Assembly (NCBI GenBank): GCA_016801885.1
Contig: JAFBJY010001369.1
Location: 90,401 to 154,400 of the forward strand
Length of the DNA stretch: 64,000 nt
Direction of reading: 5' to 3'
From: Toxotes chatareus
Taxonomy: Eukaryota > Chordata > Actinopteri > Toxotidae
Under the pieces are notes generated by a model. That model was not told the DNA's origin. It did no database searches and was given only the letters and a program-made list of their open reading frames with translations. This document shows positions 11,802 to 23,604 of this stretch, piece by piece. How positions within the stretch are numbered: position 1 is the first letter of the stretch; each line of letters starts with the position of its first letter. A program made the position numbers and the translations under genes.

Positions 11802-12008
11802 CTAACTCTCCCTCAAACCTGATTCTGGAGTCCACTTTTCCTCACTGTCACTCTCCTCAAGCTCACTGTCCTCACTGTCTGAAGGAATGAGCCTAACCGC
11901 TTGATCATGTTCCTTACACCCATAAAATGTTTGTGCATCCATTTCTTGTGAGTAATAGTAGATAGTGCAGCAAAAAAATTGATTATGTTGATAACTATGC
12001 ATCCCCAC
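11802..12008 (-). pseudogene. piggyBac transposase N-terminus, acidic segment
   Basis: Short minus-strand frame with the acidic run DSEDSELEESDSEEKW, typical of the disordered N-terminus of piggyBac transposases. It lies upstream of and in the same direction as the 11078-11551 fragment. A (CG/CA)n tract separates them. Confidence 0.55.
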
Positions 12009-12451
12009 ACATCTCCATACATGAGCATGTTATGGTTCACAAAAGTGGTCTAACTGCACAATGTTGCCCTGAGGCAACGAATGAAAAACTGCTATTTTAG
12101 TATATAAATGAAGACAAAAAGTGTCTTTACTCAATCAAATATGCTTCTTCACTTATTCATGCACATCACAGATATTTTTTATAAAAAGTTTTTTTAAATT
12201 TAAACATGTTAAAAAGTGAAATTTATCTTACCTTCTGCTAGCAGTGCCTCCAAGTCGGCTGTGGTCCCAAAAACGACTGTTTCACCCCAAGACGAAAGGT
12301 CAAATCCACGCCAAGCTCAAATTTCATTAGTCACAGACTTATCATCAGACTCTTCATGTGATGTTTTACTTTAAAAAAATTTAAAGGGTAGGTGTATGGG
12401 CCAAAATAGTGGTTTGTTGCCTGAGGGCAACACCATGCCATAGAGGGTTAA

Positions 12452-13817
12452 GGTTGTTACAGAGGTGCCCTGAAAAGTAACATATTATGGGCTTTTTCCA
12501 TTAGCACATAAGCTGTGATGGCATGCATTTCCATTACAGCCTCACAGGAGTTAGCAGGGTAGCTGTGCCAAATTGCACTGTGTTGGTCCTGCTTGGTAGC
12601 AGGGCTGACCATTGCCAAACTATGACATTCTCCTCCCTTTAGCTGTGTCTGCAGTTGCTACACTCCTGTGTGTCTATGCTGTAGACTAGAGAGAAAGCTC
12701 TATTCTTAATTCTCTCTGTTTTCAGCTCTCAAGACTTTTGCAGCTTCTACCTGAACCTCTGTGATCTGGGGTTTACTTTTACTCCTCTGTTCCAGTTTGG
12801 ACTTTCAGATATCAGCCTTATTTCACAGTTTACTGATCATTTTCAGCCACATCACAGCTGTTATGTTACTACTAATGCAAAGCAAACTTTTTGCTGTTTC
12901 TTTTAAACTGCAAAAAGGTTGTAAGAAAATGAAATGTGTTTCTCAGTGAGTTAGCATCACTTTATTAGTGGTTCAGATGAACAAATCAGTTTGCTGTGCA
13001 GTAAAGTGGAAGAAACACTTGCAGCGTTCCAGCACAGCTTTAGTGATAGTGGCTGTTCACAGCATGGCTTAATGTGAGTACACCTCCACAATGTTAGAAC
13101 GAGGAGTATATTGATTTTAGATGTCACATTTCCAGCCCACTCACCTTCCCAGTTTAGTATAACGAAGCTGGCGTATTTATTTGGAAAGCTTGCTCTGTGG
13201 TTTTGGAAGCCACGCCTCCTTGTCTCTTGTGGCCCCAGTCAAGTTCACTACATCCCAAACAATATGTTCCCTTTTAAAACCAGAATGAAAGTTCTGCATT
13301 CATGGTGATATATACCTCTGATTCTTGGGAATTTGGATAAAACTGGTTTTAATTCTGAAAATACTGAAAATTCTTGAATATTCACTTTATACAAATTTTT
13401 AAACTGTTGTACATATACGCAAATTAGGAAAAGTAATGTTTTTTTTTATTTAACAAACATATTTTTGTATTAAAAGAGACGAGTACTTTAATAACTCAAC
13501 AGCAACGAAGAAAAATTGTAAGCATGTTCATTTAAAACAAATTAAAACTGCCTCTGACGGTGGTGACACTAATCTGACGGTGGTGACAGTGGCCTCATTA
13601 CAACATACACACTATAAACTGTATATAGGACATGAAGAACAGATAAAACTATGTCTTACAGTCTCTTTTCCATAAACTGAAATATCTCAAAATACAGAAA
13701 TCATTCTGTATAAATACCACAAAACACATCTGGCACAATAATAATAATAATTGAAATGTGAACTCCTGTGAGTATTCCCTGACTGTATTACATTTACTTT
13801 ACTTACATTTAACTTTG
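12452..13817. other. Arm A non-coding stretch
   Basis: Matched in reverse complement by 55984-57725 of arm B except for a SINE present only there. A 65-residue open frame at 13111-13308 is conserved as a partner frame at 57194-57391, but this follows from duplication, not selection. A short repeat (CTGACGGTGGTGACA, twice) is at 13553-13590. No recognised gene. Confidence 0.6.
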
Positions 13818-15167
13818 TCAAGAAGTATAGTGTATATGTTTCTCCTCTATGAAATCCATGACTTCAGCAGACAGACTGCATATCTCCCTTGTCCTGCTTG
13901 CACGACCTGGTGATGACAGTCCCACAAGTTTGACCAGAATATGGTCAAATGGTATGAAGCACATACTGTATCCTTTGCACCTCCTTTTGGATGGAATCGT
14001 TTGTTGGGCCCATGAGGGTGGAAAAATTCCACTTCCACATCTTGATGATGAGCATCCACAGTGAGAGCCTTTGCTAACCACCAGTGTTGATCATGAAATA
14101 ACCGCAAGCCAATCTCCACACTGAACTACATCAGCAGATAGATCTGTCACAGTCCCGTCAGGACCACTCTTGGTCAGTGGCTTTTGCACCATTGGCTCTT
14201 TCTCACTTCCCTCCTCTTCCATTTCCTCCATCAACATTGCCAAAGAACCTTTCCTCTTTTGCATTGGTATAGGACCATCATCCTCAACCTGTGCTCTGGG
14301 TGTGTTGGCAGTCAACTGGAATATGGTTGGGCTGAAACACTCACACGTCTGTGGCTCACTGCAGAAACAGGACAGTGACCTGCAATGGATCTCAGAGTCG
14401 TTTTGGTGTGTCGGTATGACCTGATGGAGTTTCCTTGTTGCAGGTACAGATTTTAGTGGTAGAGAAAGGAGCGCATCATATGGCTGCATGTCAGCTTCAG
14501 TAATGATATAGAGCTTTGTGCTGAGAGGCTTCTGCCAACCATATCATGGAAAATATTCCCATTCACAATGTCATTCCCCCGCAGTATAAGGCTGTCTGCA
14601 GCCCTTTTCACAGTACCTCCTATGCCATCTGGTGCTCCCTTCCCATGTGAGGTGGGGAAGAAGTTCCAGGTTGTTCTCTTGAAACCTAGAGTTGGAGGGA
14701 CACTGCAGAGAAAAGTTATTCTTGTTTTTGTATTGCTTGCTGGGACCATCTGACCAAAAGTGAATTGTATCAACTTTTGGAAACTTTAAACGAATATCTT
14801 TCAGGACTGGTTCCATGTGAGTCCAAATGGCAGATGCATCTTGTCGCTTGGATTCTGATTCTGTGCAAAAGCCTGTCTTCTGTTCTTTTGTATAGTACAT
14901 GCAAGTGTGCAGGTTGAGCTGTGGGAGGTTCTGACCAAAGTGGCATGACTGCACCTCAGAACTATACTTGCATCTCCACCCCTCAGAAAAGTCCACATGC
15001 ACAATTACTGTGCTATTATTGCACTCCTCGACCATGCTCCTATACTCTCTGGTCTGGTTCTGAACTAAGCACATGTGTGTTATTTCTGTCTTTAGTTTGT
15101 CTTCATATTGTTTTAGAAGCTCTCCCAGCATGCCACTGTGTATCACAAGTCTTGTGTTGAAGTGCAT
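13818..15167 (-). pseudogene. Transposase-like protein of an unnamed family, arm A copy
   Basis: Same gene as 54727-55983 in arm B. Minus-strand frames read MHFNTRLV, VHVDFSEGWRCKYSSEVQ, HFWSDGPSKQYKNK, then after a frameshift SHGKGAPDGIGGTVKRAAD, and a C-terminal block DVEVEFFHPHGPN. I recall this set of motifs from uncharacterised multi-copy fish proteins. The acidic residues in VDFSE, WSDGP and APDG are spaced like a DDE/D nuclease core, which is inference. At least three frameshifts (near 14570, 14110 and 13990) make it a pseudogene. Confidence 0.7.
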
Positions 15168-16043
15168 GGTTCACCTCTGTGATAGAACATGGATCAGGAG
15201 GAAACCTCAGACCACACAAGGACTGAACGACAGTGAGCTTCTCATTCAGTGGAGTCAAGTTAATTCATTATTTCTAAAAATTCACCTGCCCTTTGATTTA
15301 TAACAGGTTAAATAGATTTGTATCAGGGAAACTAATGGACGGCATCATTATCTCTGAGAGGACACAATGTGGTGGGATAGAACAGGACTAAGTAAACTGA
15401 TCAAATATTTGTTTCCATCATTTGTTTAAAACATTACATCAAATTAAACTATGTGAAACAAATGTTAAAGTGTCTTTCAAAGTTGCTACTGAAGGTAAAG
15501 GAAAAAGCAAAGGACGACAGGATGAGAGAATCCAGTTCATATGTCCTCCTGACAGAAATGGAGGTTTACAGTGATCAGCAATGGGACACACACTGTTTAT
15601 TGTCTTCACTAGTAGAATATATGTGAAGTGTGACTCTGTGTCACAGACACACGTGGAGGGAGAATTCAGCTTCTCCATTTAATCAACACTGAGCTTTATC
15701 CACCTGCACACATCAAACATTATCATTAACAGGAGTATTAACACTACTGTGAACTGACAACATGGTGTGGAGAGAAGAAGTGGTGTTAATACACTGCAGG
15801 CTGAGGGTGTGGCTGATGAGGTGATTGCAGACAGGTGAGCAGGAGCTCTGGAGGGAAACCCAAAGTAAGTCAACCACACCCAGGCCTACACACACACACA
15901 CACAGACAAGAACACAGACAAACTGGGGACAGGCGAGAAACACTAGGGAGGTTCTCCCAGAAACACGAGGAGGGAGGAGAGACTGTCGGCTCCTAACATG
16001 ACTTTGTACCATGCTCTCCACTAAAAGATGGTGAAGAGAGAAG
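15168..16043. other. Arm A non-coding stretch
   Basis: Matched by 53940-54726 in arm B. No gene recognised; a CA-rich run is at about 15889-15904. Confidence 0.6.
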
Positions 16044-16366
16044 TTTCTGTGCTGTATTTTTTCATCCTATTGTTAAGTGATAAAATCAAATAAATTTTAA
16101 ATAGATAATTAACCAAATGTGAATCAGACCCATTTTCAATCTATACTGACTGATTAACAAAATGCTGATTTTATCTATTTAAAATTAAATCTACAACAGT
16201 GAAGTCTGCAAAAACTGAAGGAGTCTGAATACTTCCTGTAGCCATTGTATGTCACTCACCTTAAGAGCAGTGTTTCATCTGCTGCTTCCTCTTCACATCC
16301 CACTGGCTGAAGCTCACAGCTGTTTAATGTCAGTGTAACTGAATCACTTCATTTAACAAGTGGAAG
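16044..16366. mobile_element. Insertion absent from arm B, with a Tc1-type terminus
   Basis: Arm B passes directly from the equivalent of 16043 to 16367. Within the extra 323 bp, GGAGTCTGAATACTTCCTGT followed by AGCCATTGTAT (about 16220-16252) resembles the inverted terminal end of fish Tc1-like elements. The rest is AT-rich and non-coding, so this would be a short non-autonomous or truncated copy. It could alternatively be sequence deleted from arm B. Confidence 0.5.
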
Positions 16367-16544
16367 TGGAGAGTTTGTCAGGCAGCTACACTGAACCAGA
16401 CATAAAGTCTAGTTTACTGAGCCCTGTTCATGGCCAGAAATCTGATTTCCAGTTTCATGACAAATCTGTGTCACCAAGAGATTTCACAATTCTTAAAATC
16501 CTCCACTGAGTCCACGAGATATCAGTGTAATGTGAATTTAGGTG

Positions 16545-16545
<1 letters not shown>

Positions 16546-16612
<67 letters not shown>
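16546..16612. repeat. (CA)n microsatellite
   Basis: About 33 CA units; lies in a 190-bp stretch (16462-16653) that is missing from arm B. Confidence 0.95.
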
Positions 16613-16613
<1 letters not shown>

Positions 16614-16916
16614 TTTGAGTCACAGAAAAAATCTCAATTCCATTCTACTGAATCCTAAGGATGTGTGATGTGTTTCTTTGGTGAATTACCATAGAAATAA
16701 CTGCCACTGCTTATCAAGCTTCATTTAAGAGGCCAGAACAGAGAGAGAAGGAGTGCGTGAGAGAGAACAACTGGCTTACTTTGGAAAGTGTCACTAAAAT
16801 CTACAGTTTCTTATCTAAATGGATTAATACTTTTCTTCTTCTTTTTTTTCTGTTAAAGGTTTACGTCATTGTGTAGCTGTTGATTTAAAGTGCAGGTGTT
16901 TCATCTGCTTGAAATT

Positions 16917-16971
16917 AAATTCCTTTGATTCAATGTTGTACAACAACATAACGTTGAATCAAAGGGAATTT
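16917..16971. repeat. Hairpin-forming inverted repeat in arm A
   Basis: Left arm AAATTCCTTTGATTCAATGTT and right arm AACGTTGAATCAAAGGGAATT can pair with one bulge and one mismatch around a 12-base loop. The counterpart at 53505-53559 in arm B is also a near-perfect hairpin. It may be the core of a small MITE. Confidence 0.7.
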
Positions 16972-17308
16972 ATTTCTTTTGACACTCGCAAACAGAAAAA
17001 AGTCCATTTAATGACGAAGTTAAACAGATCTCAATAATGTGATCTGAATTCATTAATAATGTAAAACACAAAACACTCAGGACACATCTAAATCATCAGT
17101 GTTGAAGCCAGCTGGTTTGAAAAGTCACATAATTAGATAAATGGAGATCACCTGTGTGCAGCCAAGGGCTTTCAGGTGATTGTAGTATAAATACACCTGC
17201 ATCTGGAGGATTCAGCTTTTGGTGAGTGAGCAGAGAAACTCTCCACCATGAAGACAGAACAACACTGAGTGTCTCTGAGAAAATGGGATTGAAAAGCAGA
17301 AATCAGTG

Positions 17309-17392
17309 GCTGGATACAAGAGAATTTCCAAGTCACTGAACTTCCCTTGAAGAACAGTTAAACCAATCACTATGAAATGGAAGGAGTGTGAC
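17309..17392 (+). pseudogene. Tc1-like transposase helix-turn-helix remnant
   Basis: One frame reads AGYKRISKSLNFP, stop, RTVKPITMKWKECD, matching the DNA-binding start of Tc1/mariner transposases (GYKRISKSLN..P..TV...I.KWKE). It has an internal stop and no catalytic part. The arm B partner is on the minus strand at about 53080-53165. Confidence 0.5.
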
Positions 17393-17572
17393 ATGGTGAA
17401 TGATGTATGTCTGTCTGGAGCAGGCTGTTCTAAAAAACTGACATGTCAGAGAAGAAAACATGAGCAGCTCCAAACAGTTTCACACCATGTTTGTACTTTC
17501 ACACTCTGATATTAGCTTTGGTTTTTCTCTCTCTGTCTCGTTCTTTTAACAACCTCCTGCAGCAGGCAGTGA

Positions 17573-19421
17573 TGGCTGATCGAGGCATTGTTGGGGCTTC
17601 GACACATGATTAAAAAAAATGGTTCATTACCCGAGGCTTCAATGACACAGTGCTCAAGTTGGACATCTAGTGGTCAATAAAATGAAGTGCAATCAAGATG
17701 TGTCATTTATTGGCTCATGGATTGTTTGGGATTTGATTCGCCATGCACATTCTTGTTTGACTACACTACATGTTTGTATGGTTCCAAGCTGACACAATAA
17801 AATACAAATATTAAATATACATATTAAATACATAGGCTGCCATATTATTTGACACGTCTGATTGTTGTAGGAAACAGCGATATACTTGGCCTGATATTTT
17901 GTGTTATGAATTGTAAGCTATCCTAAAACAAGTCTAAATAGTCCGTAGCTTAAAAGATGTTGAATACTGGGTGTTCAGTCCCCAGATGGCAAATGTGATC
18001 TCATTCCAAATATCTAATTCATGAGCTAAATAACACGCAGCTCTGATGGGAATCAAACCCACGCTTCATTGTTGCAAGACAACTAAACCAATGACAGGGT
18101 TTTGATACCAAATGAAGCAGTAAATCATGTGATTTTTCCAAACCAAAACACACACATCTGACTCAGAGTCTGACTGTCATGGAGTTAGATTAATAGCACT
18201 TTTCTGTTTGACTGCACCAGATGATAATTTGGTTTCAAGTGGATTAAACCATGTTTGTCATTTGGCATGGCTGATTGTAACCCTACATAATCTTCACTTA
18301 TATTTTGTGTTGTGAAACACTGAAATGGTGCTGGTACATTCACGAGATGTGCTCTACAGACTGATGGAATTTTCACATGGTACTGGTGCAAATACAGATT
18401 ATATCATGGTATGTTATGGGCATCATTTGTAGAAAGGTTTATGTATACGTGGGTAAAGAGGGTGTGGTTGAAGAACAGGGCAGTGTGCTTGAAGAACAGA
18501 TCAGTGGGTTTGCTTGTGTAACTGTTTGAGTTTTTAATAAGAAATAACAGTTTTTGGACTCAGTCGGTTTCTTCTTTTACAAACCATTTCCCCAGCCTTG
18601 AAAAAAGCCCGTTCTCACAGCACAGATGAGGCTGGGGTGCACAGAAAATGCTTGGCTACGTGATACAGAGATTTGGGTGCACAGTTTTGTGGGTGGCCCA
18701 GTATGTGAGGGGATCCTCAGTTCTTTCCAGGGGGAGGATCAGCTAGGTACCGGTTCACTTCTACCATTGTGTTAGCTGTGGCATTTTGCATTTGCCTGGC
18801 TCTGTTAGCATCCTGATCCAACAGTGTCCACAGGTCAACTCCTAAAAAAATATTGAAGATCATCATCACCAGAAATGTCATTAGTCATTCCTTATTTATA
18901 ATCAAATAAAAAAGAAATACCTGTGGAGGCTGCTGCTGCTGAGTGTTGTGTATGTTGATAACTTTTGTGCATTCTGATATCAGACGCTCTTTGACACCGG
19001 CTGCCACTCTTGGATTGGTGAATCCAAATGTTTTGAAGGGTGGATCCAACAGTGTAGCGACTGCCAGTGAACTCTTTTTCTTTATCATGCAGTCTCTCTC
19101 CCAAGCATGTGATACGGTTATGTGCCAGGTGTTGTGCCATGGGGTGGTGAATTGTGGATGGAGTTGTTCTGTTGTATGTCGCGCAACACACGGTAGGGGG
19201 ATGACCTTTGATGCAGATACTCTCTTCTCTTCTGACAGCTCCACAGTCGAAACAACAGGAATATAGATATTGTCTAAATGCAAAACTGAGTGGGGACCTT
19301 GATCTCAATGTTCAGTTTCAGTTGCAACGACAATAAACTACACTGCAATAAACTACATAGACAGTCTGCATTCACTGATCAGTTTTTTCTCCGGTTTTCT
19401 AATACATACCTTGATGCATTC
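17573..19421 (-). mobile_element. hAT-family DNA transposon, 3' part
   Basis: The sequence beginning CAGTGATGGCTGATCGAGG at about 17571 resembles a hAT terminal repeat and coincides with the inner edge of arm A. Minus-strand coding remnants of the hAT catalytic region and C-terminal dimerisation domain lie at 18530-19283. The 5' part of the element is absent: LINE-2 begins at 19422 and different DNA follows it. The 17573-18530 part is non-coding 3' UTR-like sequence. Confidence 0.72.
18530..19283 (-). pseudogene. hAT transposase C-terminal region
   Basis: On the minus strand the frame at 18885-19283 carries SLAVATLLDPPFKTFGFTNP and AAGVKERLISECTKVI, matching the segment of hAT transposases after the catalytic core. 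Downstream, in broken frames at 18530-18830, LWTLLDQDANRARQ, VNRYLAD, LYHVAKHFLCTPASSV and CKRRNRL match the hATC dimerisation domain. Glutamine codons (CTG repeat) occur at the end of the first piece. Several stops and frameshifts are present. Confidence 0.75.
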
Positions 19422-22336
19422 ATTCTTTAGTAACATTTGAATTTACAATAATGAACTGCACAGCATCTGGGAATAAAATTAACTACTGTAGATATTTGTC
19501 TGATAATGCTGTTATCAAATATAAGGAAGCTATTATAAATATAAAGAAGCTATTATAAATATAAGGAAGCTTCTTTATTATCTCCGTTGCCATGTGCCAG
19601 TTTTACAGAGGGCAATGGCCTAAACTTTACTCCAGCAGATATAGACTATCTAGTTGATAGTACTGCTGCTTCATTGCGTTCGACCCTTGACTCTGTTGCC
19701 CCTTTGAAAAAGAAGGTCAGTAATCAGAGGAAGCTAGCTCCATGGTACAATTCACAAATACGTACTTTAAAGCAGATATCACAAAAGCTGGAAAGGAAAT
19801 GGTTATCCGCCTAGCCTGGAAAGACAGCTTCATAACGTATAAAAAAGCCCTTCGTAAGGCAAGAACTGCCTATTACTATTATTAATCGAGGAAAACAAGA
19901 ACAACCCTAGGTTTCTTTTCAGCACTGTAGCCAGGCTGACAAAGAGCCATAGCTCTGTTGAACCATGCATCCCCCTAGCTCTTACTAGTAATGACTTTAT
20001 GAGCTTCTTTAGCGACAAAATAGTAGACATTAGAGACAGAATCCATCTTATCCTGCCTACAACTGTTAATGATGTAGGTATGTCTAGAACAGCATCTTTA
20101 GAAATGTCTGCCAGTCCTGATTTGTCGTTAGACTGTTTCTCTCCTATAGATCTTGCTGAATTGACTTCAATAGTTTCTAAATCTAAATCATCAACATGTC
20201 TTTTGGATCCTATCCTGACCAGACTTCTTAAAGATGTTTTGCCTTTGATTGGCACTAACATATTAGACCAGATAAATCTCTCTTTGGTAACAGGATATGT
20301 TCCACAGGCTTTCAAGGTTGCAGTTATCAAACCTTTACTTAAAAAGCCTTCTCTGGACCACCAACAACCTTCTTATAGCATCAGACAATGGACTCGTCTC
20401 TATACTTGTCCTGCTAGATCTTAGTGCTGCATTTGACTCTATTGATCATAGTATCCTATTGGAAAGATTGGAACATGTTATTGGGATTAAAGGAACAGCA
20501 CTAGGCTGGTTTAAATCATATCTATCAGATAGATACCAGTTTGTTCATGTTAATGATGATCCCTCCATATATACCAGAGTAAATCATGGAGTTCCACAGG
20601 GTTCTGTGCTTGGACCGATATTGTTCACCTGATACATGCTTCCCTTAGGCAATATTATCAGGAAGCATGGAATAAATTTCCATTGCTATGCGGATGATAC
20701 CCAGCTATATTTATCTATGAAGCCAGACGAAACAGATCAGTTAGCCATACTTCAGGCATGTCTTAAAGACATAAAGGCCTGGATGACCTGTAACTTTCTT
20801 CTTCTGAATTCAGACAAAACAGGTTATTTTGTTTGGTCCCAAACACCTCAGAAACAGTTTATCTAATCATATAGTTACTCTGGATGGCATTAATTTAGCC
20901 TCCAGTACGACTGTGAGAAACCTTGGAGTTATTTTTGATCAGGATTTGTCCTTTAACTCACACATAAAACAAGTCTCTAGGACCGCCTTCTTTCACCTGC
21001 GCAATATCAGTAAGATTAGGAACATTCTAATCTTACTGAAAAAGCCTCCAGCTGATCCAAAATGCTGCAGCAAGAGTACTGACTGGAATTAGCAAGAGAG
21101 ATCATATTACTCCTGTACTAACTTCTCTCTATTGGCTTCCTGTAAAATCCAGTATTTTTTTAAAAATCCTTCTCCTTACTTATAAGGCCCTCAATGGCCA
21201 GGCTCCTTCATATCTTAAAGAGCTGATAGTACCATATCATCCCAACAGATTGCTTCGTTCTCAGAATGCAGGTTTGCTTATGGTTCCCAAAATCTCTAAA
21301 AGTAGAATGGGAGGCCGAGCCTTTAGCTATCATCTCTCCTATGGAACCAACTGCCAGTTTTAAAAGGGTGCGGGAAGCAGACACCCTCTCTAATTTTAAA
21401 ACGAAGCTTAAAACCTTCTTGTTTGATAAAGCTTATAATTAGTTGTAGTTACAGTCCTAGTTAGTTATTTATTAAACTTATAGTTAGTCACAATGATCTC
21501 TATAGACACTGTTACAGTTAAGGATATAGCCCTTAGTAGGGCTGGCTCAGGCAACTGAATCATCCCCTAGTTATGCTGCTATAGGTCTAGGCTGCTGGGG
21601 GACATCCCATGATGTACTGCGCACTTCTTCTTCTTCTTTCTCTTTCTCTCCTCAGACCCACTCTCAGATTTATTAGCCTTTATTACATGTCATTAACTCT
21701 GTGTCCTCTCTGTCCCGTAGTCCTGTGTTTGTTTCTCTGGTCTCTCTTTCTCTGTACCTTTCTGCAGGTATCTCTGGCTCCGGAGCTGCATGTTCTGTGG
21801 TCCTGGCTCCACCCACCTGCTGCTGTTTATTGTTCAAAATGATCCATTTCTTACACGTTTAATGTTCCATTCTGCTACAGATAAATATTGGATTAATATT
21901 CTTTGCAGACTGTAATGTAAATAAGTACCAGTCATGACAGCTTTTTGCCTCTGTGCTCTGTTTCCTAAAATAACTGTAATCTGCTGAGCATACATTATCC
22001 AATAACTGTTCACTAACTGTAATGCAAATGCTGACCCACTAATATTGTCCATTGTCTGTATTATGTTGCATGTCCTTCTCCCCCTCTCCTCCATTCCTAG
22101 CTGTCCTATCTTCCTCCTTTTCCTCCTTTCACCCAGCCCGGCCTTCGGCAGGAGGGTCCCCATCTGAGCCAGGTTCTGCTCAAGGTTTCTTCGGTTAAAG
22201 GGGAGTTTTTCCTTGCCACTGTCGCCTTAAGTGCTTGCTCTGGGGTCAGGCTATGGGTCTCTGTAAAGCGCTTTGAGACAATTTTGATTGTGGAAGGAAG
22301 GCGCTATAAAAAAAATTGAATTGAATTGAATTGAAT
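19422..22336 (+). mobile_element. LINE-2: 5'-truncated, internally rearranged copy of the LINE-1 family
   Basis: Begins at the equivalent of LINE-1 position 7450 (TTCTTTAGTAACATTTGAA) and ends with the same 3' tail and TTGAATTGAATTGAATTGAA. Compared with LINE-1 it lacks about 170 bp (LINE-1 8225-8397), has lost about 100 bp (LINE-1 9060-9165) and has a small internal triplication (GAAGCTATTATAAATATAAG, 19524-19571). It keeps about 210 bp (19500-19710) that LINE-1 has lost. It joins the hAT remnant on one side and the recombinase gene intron on the other. Confidence 0.9.
19587..21092 (+). pseudogene. LINE-2 reverse transcriptase remnant
   Basis: Pieces in several frames: DIDYLVDSTAASLRSTLDSV (19640), PLKKKVSNQRKLAPWYNSQI (19700), ELTSIVSKSKSSTCLLDPI (20155), LDLSAAFDSIDHSILLERL (20415), GVPQGSVLGPILFT then a stop (20632, TGA for leucine), HCYADDTQLYLSM (20680) and LGVIFDQDLSF (20925). 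The active-site YADD is intact but stops, deletions and frameshifts disable it. Confidence 0.9.
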
Positions 22337-22361
22337 CCTTGTAAACAGCAGTAATACTCAC

Positions 22362-23540
22362 CTAAGTTGGGCGTGAGGCTCCCACGTCTAGTGGACGGAA
22401 CAGCCACGGCACCCTCCCTGTGGGTGTGAGGAGCAGGGGACGGAGCAGGGGATGGAGCAGTGGATGTACTTGCCACAGGCTGTGGCAAGGTTGAGGTAGG
22501 GGTAGAGCAGGGATTGCTGGCTGTGGAGGCAGAAGGTGTGGCAGGCTGTACAGCACAGAGTTGCTGTGTGACAGTCTGAAGATGGTCCACCTCCTCCAAC
22601 AGCTTTGTCAGCCTTTCTTTGATGGACTGCAACCCATTAACCACGTAGGTCAGGGTTGCTCCAGTCTGTGCAGGTAGTTGTGGTGGAGGTGGAGATTGGG
22701 GTGCAGGGGTTGTTGACCCCGGAGTCCCCGGGAGTTGTGTGGGTGGAGCTGGGGGTGGTGGTGTTTGCGGTGGTGGTGGTCGGGTTAGGGCCCGGAGCCT
22801 TTCTTTAATGACAGCTTTCTTGGCCTTCAGCATGAGACTGGTCATGTGCTTTCCCTGTGAGAAGAGAATGAAATGATTGAATGAAAAAGGAAACAAGAAT
22901 ATGGTTTATGTTTTCCGTGAATTTGTCGTGTAAAGTGTATCATACCGGGGTTCTCCCATGGGCGGAGATGAGGTGCTTGTCCAGCCTGGCGTAGTCCTTG
23001 TTTGACTCACAGTCTTTGATGAGGCACCTCAGTCTCCCAGCATACCGGAGATTTTTTTTTACTAATGACGAGATGCCTCTTTTGGTCGTCTTTCATATCG
23101 TGCTTGTCCCGAAATGGCGGGACAGGGAGGCATAATGTACGCTGCACTTGGGGCACTTGGTTTTTGCCTAGGGTACAGGAAGGCAAATGTAAAATGTTTG
23201 AAATTTTTATCAATGTCCACAAATGTTGATGAGCAACATTGATTTTCAGGTAAGTCTACATCCAGGAAGAGCATGTCTACATCCAGGATTATGACCTTAT
23301 ACATCTACATGAAAGAACATGTCAGGTAAGTCTACATCCAGGAAGAGCACGTCTAGATCCAGGACAATGACCTTATACATCTACATGAAAGAACATGTCA
23401 GGTAAGTCTACATCCGGGATAATGAGTTTATACATCTACATTAAAGAATATGTCAGACATATTTATCTACAACAAGAGCACATCCTTGATAGTGACCTTA
23501 AAAAAAAATCTACATGAAATAATTGGGTTCTTACCTTCAT
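22362..23540 (-). pseudogene. Zinc-finger tyrosine-recombinase gene, copy 1 (5' end only)
   Basis: Minus-strand gene in three exons before truncation: start exon 23535-23540 (ATG AAG, donor GTAAGA), zinc-finger exon 22946-23167 and proline-rich exon 22362-22854. Spliced it begins MKAKTKCPKCSVHYASLSRH, a C2H2 finger, with a second finger (RLRC...DYARLDKHLISAH) before the proline-rich linker. One extra G in the first finger (CATTTCGGGACAAG) shifts the frame. The recombinase exons are missing because LINE-2 abuts the intron at 22337. Copy 2 (29145-35887) shows the rest. A TATA box lies upstream. Confidence 0.72.
23236..23520. repeat. About 76-bp minisatellite in the first intron of copy 1
   Basis: Three to four units beginning TCAGGTAAGTCTACATCC and ending CTACATGAAAGAACATG. 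The later units are shorter and diverged. The same array is in copy 2 at 35958-36256. Confidence 0.85.
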
Positions 23541-23575
23541 CTTCGCCAGGTTCTAAATGCAGGTGAAAATCGCTT

Positions 23576-23584
23576 GTATTTATA
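23576..23584 (-). promoter_or_regulatory. TATA box of recombinase gene copy 1
   Basis: TATAAATAC on the minus strand, about 36-44 bases upstream of the ATG at 23540. A start site about 30 bases downstream would give a very short leader. The whole segment (about 23505-23605) is absent from copy 2. Confidence 0.5.
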
Positions 23585-23604
23585 TGGGGCTCAGGTTGGA
23601 CACA

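Larger units (their letters stand above)
11001..12451 (-). mobile_element. Degraded piggyBac-family DNA transposon
   Basis: The right end reads CATGCCATAGAGGG followed by TTAA (12448-12451); the left end reads CTAGGCTCTATGGCATG (11001-11017), the inverted partner with its TTAA mutated. Arm B shows the empty site CTTAAG at the same place (about 57718-57723), which fits piggyBac's strict TTAA target. Palindromes of the type GTTGCCCTGAGGCAAC sit inside both ends (about 11137-11152, 12063-12079, 12416-12433). The interior keeps only the N-terminal half of the transposase on the minus strand. Confidence 0.85.
5318..17572 (+). repeat. Arm A of a large inverted repeat (partner 52911-59652)
   Basis: From TTTTGGTGTGATGCACTG (5322) to CCTCCTGCAGCAGG (17572) this sequence is matched in reverse complement by 52911-59652. 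Matching landmarks include 10440-10990 with 59090-59560, 12452-13310 with 57150-57725, 13818-15167 with 54727-55983, 15680-16020 with 53940-54215, and 16860-17560 with 52920-53600. After removing LINE-1, the piggyBac relic and the Tc1-like insertion, about 5.5 kb of arm A remains. The arms are clearly diverged (many substitutions, small indels). Confidence 0.85.

Noticed and set aside
12761..13308. Small open frames conserved between arms A and B
   Set aside because: Conservation is explained by duplication of the arms; no domain or codon signal.
18040..18096. tRNA-like sequence on the minus strand (GGGTTTGATTCCC with an upstream GGTTTAGTTG)
   Set aside because: The B-box is near consensus but the A-box and acceptor stem do not form a cloverleaf; kept only as a weak hint of a tRNA-derived repeat inside the hAT remnant.
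23236..23520. CRISPR-like spaced repeats
   Set aside because: Units are contiguous 76-bp tandem repeats with no unique spacers, in a eukaryotic context.
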